Under the pieces are notes generated by a model. The model worked only from the letters and a program-made list of their open reading frames with translations, ran no database searches and was not told the DNA's origin. The position numbers and the translations under genes are program-made. This document shows positions 9,813 through 20,000 of a stretch of DNA of 30,106 nucleotides, piece after piece. The stretch is from the NCBI GenBank assembly GCA_000708835.1, contig DF237751.1:3411-33516 (forward strand). The letters are read 5' to 3'. Position 1 is the stretch's first letter. Every line of letters begins with the position of its first letter. The DNA is from Klebsormidium nitens (taxonomy: Eukaryota; Streptophyta; Klebsormidiophyceae; Klebsormidiales; Klebsormidiaceae).

Positions 9813-11020
9813 GATTGTAACCCAGCTAGTCCTTGCAGACGTCCAATTCGGTAGAGCTGAGGTGAATGAGAAGTGGGCAATAGGTGGTCAAAGTTGTTGC
9901 GCAGATGAGCGCCCCTACAGCAATCAAACAGCAGGTGCCGTGTCTCTCCTCAATAGTTGCTCTGCCCTTGGTTGAAAATGGGTGCCCCCTTGCAAGTTGC
10001 ACGGCCAGCTTCAACCCTCAGAATCACAGTTGGCTGTCGGACAAGAAAACGAGATGAAAACCTCCTTCTTCAGCAGTGCTCCGGCCTCCCATGTGGGCCA
10101 TTGCCAAGTGTGGAATGACCTCCTCCGCCATCCGATTTTCAGGCCCAACAGCATGGATGACCTGATGTCAACATCATATGTTAAACTGACTTCATTCGCG
10201 AATCACAGTCTTCCTTCTTCCCAACTTGGAACTCTCCGCCAATTGGTGCTTTTGGATGATGCTGACGCTTTTGATGGGAACGCAACCAATGCATGGTAGC
10301 GAGTTCCACTACATAGAGGTGATCCCCAGAGCCTGAGGGTATCCAGAAAGTTGGTGTCGGATTTCTCGGTATCGGATTTTGAAGAGTCGTAGCCAGCAGA
10401 GGCTCGGTGCCGACCGCCGACTTGGTCATAAATTAAGGGTACCGTTCATCGGACGGTATAGAATAACGAAACACAGGTAATCAAATAAGCTGAGATAATT
10501 AAACACTGTATCACTGCTCTGAAATGGGTAGGGTTAGTACGGGGCTTAGGGTGGGTACGGGCCTGTGAAGCGAGTTTTACTACGGGTTACGAGTTCTGGT
10601 TTTAGTCGGGGTTTAGGTATTTAAGGTATAAAATATCGGGTGGCATACATTACGCATTATACATATATCACGGTATATCTGCTAAGTCTCATAAGATGTG
10701 CAGTCCGGCCCAGGCCAGTTGCAGCTAGGCGTGCTCTCTCGCGCCAGTTCGCCGTGAGGACATTGGTCGGAACTGGCACGAAAAGCAAGATCTGCAGATT
10801 TGTTGGCGCGATAATGAAGGCGGGGGTAGGTACCGACCGGCGCGTCCTCTTCGATGATGGGAGCCTTGCAAATCCGACACCCGGAAATCCGACACCAAGT
10901 TTATGGTTATGCCTGAGGTGGCATCATGCACAATGCATTTCTAGGACGTAGAAGCGCCATGGCGTTCAACTGACCACTACTAGTCTATAGCACGGTTGCC
11001 CAAACCCAGAGGAAGCAAAA
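9813..11020. other. Divergent spacer EFG1 / Fes1-like with foldback element
   Basis: There is no convincing coding exon. The middle, about 10290-10960, is occupied by a diverged foldback repeat with an AT- and GGGTACGGG-like interior (10430-10640). The remaining flanks, 9813-10280 and 10960-11020, should hold the EFG1 and Fes1-like 5' regions. Confidence 0.5.
10290..10960. repeat. Foldback / MITE-like element
   Basis: The two ends are diverged inverted copies. A perfect 15-bp match, TTGGTGTCGGATTTC at 10351-10365, is answered by its reverse complement at 10884-10898. Each arm carries a second, adjacent copy of the TCGGATTT motif (10372-10379 in the left arm, 10870-10877 in the right). Similarity continues weakly over roughly 80-100 bp outward and inward. 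The interior is non-coding with G/T-rich degenerate repeats. No transposase or target-site duplication is identified, so the exact borders are uncertain. Confidence 0.5.
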
Positions 11021-14000
11021 ATGGGTGGGAGGAAAGTAGTCGCACGAATGTCAGTTGTTGCAGTATGTCTCGGCGTGCTGCTCTCGTGCTGCCTGGATGT
11101 GGTCTGTGCTCAGGCCAATGAGAATGCCACGCAGTTACCATCAGCACAATTGGCGCCCGATACCTCTGGGGGGGAGGTGGTGGGGGGCCATGTAGACGAC
11201 GATGGACAAGGTGAGGGTTGATAGCTTTCAATGTGCATCAGTTGACCAGGTTTCAGCAGTCTGTAGGGCGTTGAGCAGTCTGATTGCTGACAATGCTGTC
11301 TCAGGAGCAGAGCAGAGAAGAGGTGGGGGTCGTCAAAATACCACCATCTAAAAGATCTCGTTCCCTCTCTTTAGGTGAATCTGGAAAGTCGCCTCAGGGA
11401 GACAGTATTGTTAGCATCTTGGATGGGTTCTCAGTCAGCCAAGCCACTCTGTTATTTTTTTCGCCACTCACGATGTTTGGAAAGACTTTGCAGCTCTTTC
11501 AAGGTGTTGGTAAAGCTCCTTGAGAGGGCACTGGTTTCCGTTCTGTATTCAAAGAAACCCATATGATTGAACCAAGTTTTGACTCTTTCAGGGATGACAC
11601 TGCGCTTGTATCCCTCTTCTCTCTCAGACCCAGTTATCTTTCTCACTTGCGAACAATTCTTCAGCTCTCTCTCCACACTGATTGACTCTTTGGAGTTGCC
11701 TTCGACGGACCAGGGCGCCCAGCGTGACGTTCTGTCGCCCTCAATCTTTCAACAACCGTTTCTCCACCTGCTGCTGCAATCTTCAACCCAGATCTAGACC
11801 TTTTCTCTAACTCCGGTGTCCAGGTGAGGTGGCACTTGGGTCGGTGGACGATGCGGCCATGCTCCAGTGGGCAATCGCGCACGCAGACCCCGAACGTATG
11901 AGCGCTATGGCGGCGGAGGTGCGGGGTTGGACCAGGGAACAGCTGGAAGCCAAGCGCGCCGACCTGCACCAGCTGCTGGAGACGGTCCAGCCGCCGTCTG
12001 ACTTCCAAGTCATGGAGGTGATCCGCCCCGCTCGCCGCAACTTCACCATGGCTTCACAACTCACCGTTTGGACTTCTACTAAGCTGACCTTGGGCCAGTT
12101 GATGTTCAAGAAGGTGGTCTTGTTCTACTTGTGCCAGGTTCCGCAATTTGTCTGATCTGGCCGATAGGGTTGTGGGTCAACTGGAAAGGCCAGCACCAGG
12201 TTTCATCGAGCTGTACCTCTTCAGCTTTTGCAAAAATGGTTAGACCCTGTTCTGTCCTTGAGCGTGATTATCTTCCCAAAAGGGGTTATCTGCCCGAACT
12301 TGAATCTGACTGCTGTTCGCATTACCAAAACAGTGCCCTCTGTCTTCGAACCTACGCTTGCTGTTACTCCTGGCTCAACGAAGTTTACGGAACTCGATAA
12401 GATTCAAATCTTAGACCCTAAAACAAGTCTACTTAATCAAAGATTGCAATCTGGTTAACATTGCTCTACATTCGCCCACAAGCAAAGCATAGGACGTTTA
12501 CTAGTTGAGTTTCAAAAGATGAGCGATTAGACAGTTGAAAATCAGCGAAGTCATCCACCCCAACTTGATGTCCAGAGCATTTTGGCTGACAAGTGATCCC
12601 TGGCATGATATTTCGGGTCAGTGAGGACACCCTCTCCCATGGTCGATTTACATAACGACAAAGATATTGCCCGTTCACACATGCGCTTTTGCAGGTTTCG
12701 ACATTTTCAAATTACTCGGAAAAGGGTTTTTGTTCCCCTTGATTATCTGAGACCCGATTTTGAACAGCCTACAAAACACCGCAGGCGCTGCTGGAGGTGG
12801 CTAGCAACAGCAGCGAGACGGTAGCACGGCGCGCGGGCGCGCTGGAGGCGCTACAAGAAGTCGTGGAGGCGATCGACAACGCGGCCGACCTGCACAAGGC
12901 GGACGGCATCCGCACGCTGGCGAGCCTGCTCCGGGACGGTCACGCGGACGTGCGGCGCACAGCAGCCTGGGCCGTGGGGGCAGCTGCACAGAACAACGCG
13001 GAGGTACAACGCCAGGTGGGCAGAAGGCGCCCAGGGAATCAGGCGTGTTTTTTGAATGTGTGGCACTGGGAGTTGGGATTGAGGACACTTTGGGGCAGCC
13101 TAGGAAGGTTGGCGGTCAGGTGGGTCGTCTTTTTCTAGGCGTTGAAGCGGAACTCTGATCCGGCCGCTTTCCGGGGCCCTTCAATACGCATCCTGTTCTA
13201 AAGGTTAGCCAGCTGTCCCTACTTCGCCCTTCGTTTCACTTTTTCGAACGAGCCAGCCGAGTGCTTTATTGTCGAAAGGGTCCCCAATTCCGCATGAGCA
13301 ATTGCTCTGTGCTTCGTACATCGTGTCACCTTCGCTGCAGATGCGCGGCCACAAGTTCCGGAGCACTTCGGTCTGCCTACATCTGTCCTAATCCATGCAA
13401 GCAACCACGGCACAACGCATTGCCTTCAAAGTAGAACGGATCTCCCTCTCAGGGCTCTCACTATACATTCCCCTCGCGCATTCTTTACAGTTCCTGAATA
13501 CGACGTGCCTGCCGACCCTTTTGGCGATGGTCACCAGCTCGCACGCGGAAGAAGCGGCCAAGGCGCTGTATGCCGTGAGCGCGCTAGTGCGCGACAACCC
13601 CGAGGGCCTCCGCACGTTCTACCAGAAGGGCGGGCCAACTCTGCTGGAAACGATTGTCGCTGACGAGGAGGGGGATCCCCGGCTGCAGAAGAAGGCCGTG
13701 GGGCTGCTAGGAGACTTGGCGACGTTCCAGGGGGGTCGGCAAGCTCCGGGGTACGGCCCCCTGGCGACGCCGAAAGTGATGAGCGCCATGCTGCGGTTTA
13801 TGGCCACCGGGGATGTCGACATGCGGGAGAAGGTGATGCGCGCTGCGCACGCGATGCTGGCAAACAACCCGGGGGGATTGAAAGTGTTCGGAGAGAAGGC
13901 CGAGGAGCTCGAGAAGCTGCGCAGGATCGAGGAGCGGTTAGCGGAGATGAGTAAGGTGGGGGAGAGTGAAGAGAGCGGAGAAGGGGACCGGGAGTGGCAG

Positions 14001-14117
14001 GAATATGTAAACGAGATGACGGAGGTGATCAAGCAGGTGGGCGAAACCGTGAAAGACGAGGAGCCCCCGCCCATGCTGGGGGCAGCGAAAGGTGGTCGGA
14101 CTAAAGATGAGCTGTAA
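11021..14117 (+). CDS. ER-lumenal Fes1/SIL1-type Hsp70 (BiP) nucleotide-exchange factor
   Basis: Four exons (11021-11210, 11824-12017, 12785-13015, 13491-14117; phases 1, 0, 0) encode 413 residues. An N-terminal signal peptide (about 1-30, hydrophobic core VVAVCLGVLLSCCLDVV) and a C-terminal KDEL (410-413) place it in the ER lumen. The Fes1/HspBP1 N-terminal motif MLQWAIAHADP (residues 75-85) is followed by an armadillo-type core: EVVEAIDNAADLHKADGI, then DVRRTAAWAVGAAAQNNAEVQ and EEAAKALYAVSALVRDNPEG. In this family the ARM core clamps the Hsp70 lobe and speeds ADP release. With ER location the expected partner is BiP, which is an inference. After the ARM repeats there is a charged, helical C-terminal extension (about 340-400) not typical of cytosolic Fes1. 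The start is the first ATG before the signal peptide. Confidence 0.92.
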
Positions 14118-14201
14118 TTGTGTATGTTTGTGCCGCTTTTGTTTATTCTGGCGTGAGAGATTTGATTGGACCCTCTTTGTACCTTCGATCGTCCCCATTC
14201 G

Positions 14202-14426
14202 TCAATGCAATTGGACCAGTTTGGCATGGGTCTTCAAAAGTGGATCAGGTGGGGGATCGTCCAGGCTCAGTCCCGGGTCCGACTCATTGAAGCTTTCAGT
14301 GCCCGCTGGCGCAGTGTAGCTCGGGGTGTTCGGTTGCATGTTTAACGGCTTCAAGTGATTGTTGCCAACCCAGTCGACTGGGCGCGTGACTGGCTGGAAT
14401 TGTGATTCGATCAATCCCTCGATCAT
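14202..14426 (-). other. Unassigned 74-residue ORF
   Basis: It begins at a true ATG (14426-14424) and reads through to a stop at 14202. Residue composition is protein-like, with a PNTPSYTAPAGTESF segment and an acidic, proline-rich stretch (DPGLSLDDPPPDP). No family is recognised and no neighbouring exon could be joined to it. It may be a chance frame in the Fes1-like 3' region, a small gene, or a fragment of a decayed element. Confidence 0.2.
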
Positions 14427-14921
14427 GCGATAATCTCGAAGCCTTCTATCAGTCTATACTTCACTGAGCGCAGCAGCCTGGCAACGTTGCGGGACGCGCA
14501 TGATGGTGTCATGATGGCCCGGTTCACTAGAACTCGATCATGCGGCTTAAGCTGTATACTATATATACCTTACAGCAATTTTCGTATCATGACATATGTT
14601 GCATGGGCGCGTGATATCATCATTGGCTTTCATCAGCTTCCAATTAATTTGTGTACATACCAGACGGTATCGTCGTACTGTGCCAATTAAGCACATCCGC
14701 GATCATCATTCAATGCAACTCATCAACGCACCAACCACCGCGGCGCCCACATTTGATTGTCGTCGCAATGCATGGATCAAACCGAGGCGCAACCATATAT
14801 CATCACAACTAGATTAAAGTTTGTGATAAGCTAGCCTTCATTGAAGCGCTACCGTCCTGCATGAGGCATGGGCGGTCAACTGAAGAGTTGATTCCTTGAT
14901 TCCATGATTCCATGATGGTTG

Positions 14922-15024
14922 TAATGTTGCACTTACTTTCTCGATGTAAACCCGGCCGGCCGCCGGCCCGGCGGATTTCTGTATGTCGACCAGGGTTTAC
15001 ATCGAGAAAGTAAGTACATCATTA
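14922..15024. ncRNA. Long near-perfect hairpin, miRNA-precursor-like
   Basis: Positions 14922-14953 pair with 14993-15024. The inner 23 bp (14931-14953 with 14993-15015) are perfect, followed by C/A and T/T mismatches at 14930/15016 and 14927/15019 with pairing between and beyond them, 32 positions in all. The loop is 39 nt and starts with a GC palindrome (GGCCGGCC-GCC-GGCCCGG). Size and mismatch pattern resemble a plant pre-miRNA on either strand. A small foldback transposon or cruciform is the alternative; no target-site duplication is visible. Confidence 0.4.
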
Positions 15025-15145
15025 GTGACAACACACAGATGATGGCTGCCCGCCGGTCTGACGGCCTGAATGATAGAGCTCAGTCGTAACAGTTGAAAGC
15101 TGGCACCATGCCATTGAGATATGATCAAGAACGGCCTGCACGGCA

Positions 15146-16899
15146 TCAGCTCTGCATATGTTCCAACACCAGCGTGATGTAGCATCGTGCACAAGTGTTC
15201 GACTGGATCGCAGCGATGACGGTATCAAACTTTTCTCCGCTGGTTGGAAAGACGATTGGCTGCTGAGTCCTGAACTGCCCCTCGCTAGGGAACGCAGTTG
15301 TTGCCAGCAAGCGGTCCCCAGATTGAATTCGAGTTTTATTGTGGACACTTTTGTTGAACCCATCGGCATGACCTCCTTCCGCTACTTCGTCGACCACCAC
15401 TCCGTCATTCGCATCTGCAAAGGTTTTGGAGAAAAAGTTCAATACAGTGCCCTGCGAATGATTAGTTGGGCCCACAAAGTCTAATAAATGACATTGGTGA
15501 TGGACTTTTGGATAGTCGTGTGTCTGACACTTTTCGATCCTAGACATACCTCGACCCTACAATTCAGCACCTAAATTTTATATGAAGAAAACGGGAGAGA
15601 CTGATGGAAGTTCAAAGCAGGATTGGACAGAACAAAGTCCCAGCTGATTACGACGATGGTGCCTTTGTTGGCCTTGAGGCCACTGAATCTCATTCATTGG
15701 CTGGACACTATCACCCAGCTTATTGACTCAGCTTGATGCTTATGCACAGACAGCAATGGGATCTCTGCAGAGACACACCTTTGAAGTAGATTCCCAGTGG
15801 CTTTTGGAGTGCCACTGTGTACACCTTCTTGGCCAATTCGGAGGGTAAGCTGGCCAGGAAAGCGTCCAAGGATGCTGGGTCAACCTGCACGGTTTCCCCT
15901 GGTGCTCCAGCATGGACCGACACATTACTACTTCTGAAGAACACTGGGCGAGCCCACATTTGGTTTCCGGCCCAATGAGAAACTTGATGTGGGGGCTGCC
16001 ATGATGCGAGGGGCTTTGGCCAACAATGAATCAACCCAACATGTTGCCCCCTTTTATGGCAACTCGTCAACCGGTTGAAAACACAGACTGGGGGACAATT
16101 GCCCATCGCTGAGCCAAGATTGCCAGCTAGCCGACGACTATTTCTGGCTGGCCACTTGTTTCTGTTGTGGCAAGAGAATTCTAAACGTGACAGATCGGCC
16201 GTACAGGTATCCACCATTGTGCTTGCTCGTGGCACCACATGGGCCACTGATGTGCATTGATTGCTGATGGCCTGAAACGACATTTTGTTAGCCCAGCTGG
16301 ATTCGGGAGAGCTAGGACGCTCAATGGAGACTGGTGGTGCAGCGCTTGCTTTTACAAACCGACAAAAAGCTGCTCACGTGAGAGCTCATGGAGAGCCCTA
16401 CCATTCCTCACGCCCATGGTTCCATGGTCAGCTCCCCTCCAGTAGTGCCCTCCTGACTCCTGTTTTGTTATGCGCCAATATGGCCCATTCCTTGCCTTTC
16501 AAGCTCACGAGATTCGAATGTCCCTGATTGTTTTTGCACTTTTTATCTGCTAGCTGCAAATTGTTTTGAACGTTATGCTTATGCGTACCGCTTATGGATG
16601 TTACTTCCGGGGGGTTGATTCCTCCGGGTAGCAGATTCAATACTCGATATTGTAAGCAGCTATGCCCATTGTATAGACTGGTAATTTGTCTACCGGCCGC
16701 TTCTTAGAAACACTTCAGCCTCCGAGCGGCCTCCGAATATGTCACGAATGAACCGTTTTCATTTGGGCCCCTTGCAAGCAAGAGATTGAATGTTCTACCC
16801 ATGGGGGCCAGAGTCAGAGATTCCATGCCGGAGAGAAACTGGCGCTGCTGCAACAGAATGGGAGCCGACAAGTGCACTTGAGCTTGCTTGCTCACTCAT
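15146..16899 (-). CDS. PDZ-domain protein, probably plastid-targeted
   Basis: Three exons (16899-16799, 15933-15779, 15414-15146; phases 2 and 1, donors G|GTAGAA and G|GTGTGT, acceptors TTCTTCAG and CTTTGCAG) encode 174 residues. The first about 35 residues are Ser/Ala-rich with few acidic residues (MSEQASSSALVGSHSVAAAP), typical of a chloroplast transit peptide. A short helical region, DPASLDAFLASLPSELAKK, precedes one PDZ-like domain. This has an initial strand VYTVALQKP, the carboxylate-binding-loop-like PLGIYF (about residues 80-85), VVVDEVAEGGHADG, the RIQSGDRLLATTAF strand, and a C-terminal GEKFDTVIAAIQS helix followed by YITLVLEH. The GDRLLATTA and GEKFDTV-x-AAI blocks recall small plant chloroplast PDZ proteins of unknown role. 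No protease or other catalytic domain is attached. It is head to head with the FtsHi gene, 141 bp apart. Confidence 0.8.
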
Positions 16900-17040
16900 C
16901 AAGCGGTTCCTTGCTCCTCTGCCTCAGGTGCAGTGAGGGAGCTGCGCGTGTACTGGCAGCCGCGTGCCTATTGTGCACCACTTTGACTGAGGAAGCAGCA
17001 AGAGCGCTGATGGCGGCGCCACTTCCTGCCAGCTGCTAGC
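16900..17040. promoter_or_regulatory. Compact bidirectional promoter, PDZ gene / FtsHi
   Basis: Only 141 bp lie between the two start codons, so both 5' UTRs and the core promoters must fit here unless the true starts lie elsewhere. No TATA box is seen and the sequence is moderately GC-rich. Both genes appear to encode plastid proteins, which suggests co-expression; this is an inference. Confidence 0.6.
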
Positions 17041-20000
17041 ATGGCGACCGGCACGGCATTGGCTGCCGCACCGTCATGTCTCAATGCAGGAGGCACGGCG
17101 GGCTGTGCCCTTGGGCGCCCTCGCTGGGAAGGGCGGAGTCAGGTTCACGTAGGGTGTTTTGATTCAGTGTTGCTCCTGGCGCCCGGGCTGCGGCCGCTTT
17201 CGCAAGCCTGCCGAGCGCCGCCGCTAGGAATACGAAGGAGTGAAGCGCCACGATGGCGGGCTACTGGACAGAGGATGCCATGCGCATCCACAAATTTTGA
17301 CGGACGGGAGAATGAGCAGGCAGAAGCGCGGGGTTTCGATGCATCTTGTCCTTCCAAGAACAGCCACCGGCATGGGGTGCCGCCACCGCAGGAAACCAGC
17401 ACGTCGGGGCGGGAGTTCGGAAGTGAGGGAGAGCGGCGCCACACGCGGCGCCACCCGTGGGCCCGGACGGCAGTGCGATGGGCGAGTGCCATTTTGTTGG
17501 GGACGGCGCTGGCGGTGGTAAACACGCAGCCGGCGATGGCGGCATGGGGGTTCGGGGGGAAGGGGGGGGTACGGGAGGCGCCGCGGCCAGGGACTGTGGG
17601 GCTGACGGACGACCAGCGGAGGAAGCAGGTTGGCTCATTGACAAATTGGAGTAACTTTGAAACCCTCCGTCTCGAAATTTGGTTGGGGAGATTGGGCGCA
17701 CTTTCTTTGAATTTGTCGAGCCAGGAGCGGAAAGCGAGAATACATGCAGCCAGCAGGCAGTGGGCAACTGCTTTGTGCTGCCGGGGCGCCTCTTGAATTC
17801 GGGGATTTGGCGATGCTACTGTGTTGCACAGAGCCCTTTGATTTGTGGTTGAAGGCGACTGGTGCAACGACGTAGCAAGACAAAAAGGGTGGCACCATTA
17901 CCAGGGATTGTATATTAGACGGTCTGCAATGCTACCAACGTGCGTGGTGATTACGTTGGGTGATCTTCGGTTTACGCTGCTTCAATTCTCGGCATTGGGC
18001 ACTTTCTCAGAGGGCAGCCTGGCGGGTTCTGCATGTTTCGAAGCCAGAAGGAAGTCCTTTTGTTGAATATCATATGTGACCCCTGTTGTTGAAGCTGCTC
18101 CAAGGGCCATTCTTGAAAAGGCTCATCTCACCTGTCCACACTAGCCTATAGACTTCTAACTAGTTTTCAGTCTTATGATTTCCCCGGGACATGAAACTTG
18201 AGAACTGGGTTCTTGCTGTGTTTAATGATCTCTAATGCAATTCAGTACTAGATTGATTCTCCAGGTTTCTCTTTTACAGCGTAACTGGCTCTCGCACCAT
18301 GGTTTCCAGACACACTCCTGAACCTTGTGTCCTTGGGGTACATGCATCAGACTAGCTCAGCAGCCTTGCAGACGTGCAATTGACCAGTGGGCAGTCAGTG
18401 AGTTGGAGCTACTCAAAGCAGTTTTGCATCATTTGAAGCCAGTCAGAGCAGTTCTGCGCAGTTCGAGCTAGTCAGGGCAGTTCTGCGCTGTCCTTGGGAA
18501 TACACAACCCAACATACCTTTAGGAATTGAATGTTTAAGATGCAAAGCAACTTCTTGTGCTTGCAGGACGAGGAGGCAGAGGCACGGCGCGCTGCGGAGG
18601 AAGAAGCGGCGCGACAGGCACGATCACAGCAGGAGAATGAGCGCACGCGCGCGCGGGCGGCAGAGCAGGCGCAGCAGGAACAGCAGCAGGCGCGGGAGGG
18701 AATCATCCGAAATGTTGAGGTGCGGGCAGGGGGGGTGTCACATTGGATGCTTGCTGATGTCAATCATGGGGAAAGATATGGTTCCAAAGGTGCCACGTAC
18801 AAGTTGTCTCTGAAGAGGTAGTTGCTGCTGGAGGTCCCCAAGTTGGAGGCCCGAAACAACTTTTGTGTGATGGTGACAGGTTGGAAGAGCACTGTAGTGA
18901 CACTGTGTAAGGACGCCCAACTACGTGAGGGGTTCACCAAAAGTGGGGGCCTCGCACTGCACCAAAATGTGGGAAGGCCACTATCTCAAGAATATAGAAA
19001 AGTTGATGGGCAATCAATAGCTTATTGATGTCAGAAGTCTAGCATCTTCTTTTTTTCTTTCTGATATTTAGTCCAACTGAGTAGACAATTCTGTACTGCC
19101 TCAGCACCTACATAAGACTTGCTCCAATGAGATGTATCTTAGAAAATGCATAGAATACGGTTCTTCACGAATCTGCCGGAACTAATCCCCCTGCTCATGA
19201 CCCTCCTTTCTGCACGCAGTTCTTCCGGGAGCGCAATGTGGACACGGACGAGTGGGAGCTGCCGCTGGCGGTGTACGAGGAGGCGGCGGACGCGGGCCTG
19301 GTGGACCGCTCCCTGCTGGGCTGGTCCAAGGACACGCTGCGCATCCGGCTGCGACAAGACCTGGGCCCCCTGGCCGAGCCGGAGTACTTGGTGGTCGTCC
19401 CGTACACACAAAAGAAGCGCATCCTCGACAAGTACACCGGGGTGAGGGCGGCGCGCGCAATTTGCGCGTGCTTCAGTAGCAGATGTTTAGGGTGCCCAGC
19501 TTTTGCATTGGACACCGCGCTGAGCAGGACGGAGGATGAAACACATCAAGGAACCGTTTATAAAGCATTGTCTGTCGATCTCGAGATGTGCTGTGCTAAG
19601 GAACGCGTGAAGTTACAAGTTCCAAGAGCAGCTTCATGGTACAGAGCTGCTGGTTTCGGTTGCCTCGATCGAGTGGCCAATTGTTGGTGCACCGCTCTTC
19701 CCCAAAGCTAGCCGCAGTATGAAAGCCCGTGCCTCACCTGGCATCCGGTTTGAGGCACAGACGACCCGAGATCGCCTTCCCTTCGTTCGTTTCGGGGCTG
19801 CCTAGCGATTTTGAGGCTCAGCCGCTCAGAAAAGGGAGTGTGCAACGACACCAGGAACGTGCGAATTGCTCGACATCACAGCCGAACCACATTACGGCAA
19901 GGCAGGACTCTGCTAAGCCAGCCGACCCGCGGCAGTGACATGATCGGTCACCTGTGCCAAGAACATGAGAGTCTGAACAAGCAGCATGCGATTCCGGCCC

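Larger units (their letters stand above)
14118..15145. other. Convergent spacer Fes1-like / PDZ gene
   Basis: The spacer contains an unassigned 74-codon minus ORF (14202-14426), an AT-rich stretch (about 14430-14930) with short GATTCCAT repeats near 14890-14915, and a long hairpin at 14922-15024. No other gene is recognised. Confidence 0.5.

Noticed and set aside
13619-14227. 202-codon minus-strand ORF, Ser-rich
   Set aside because: It is antisense to Fes1-like exon 4, which has ARM-repeat sequence and a KDEL end.
17145-17867. 240-codon minus-strand ORF
   Set aside because: It is the antisense shadow of GC-rich FtsHi exon 1 and runs into the intron; composition reflects the opposite strand.
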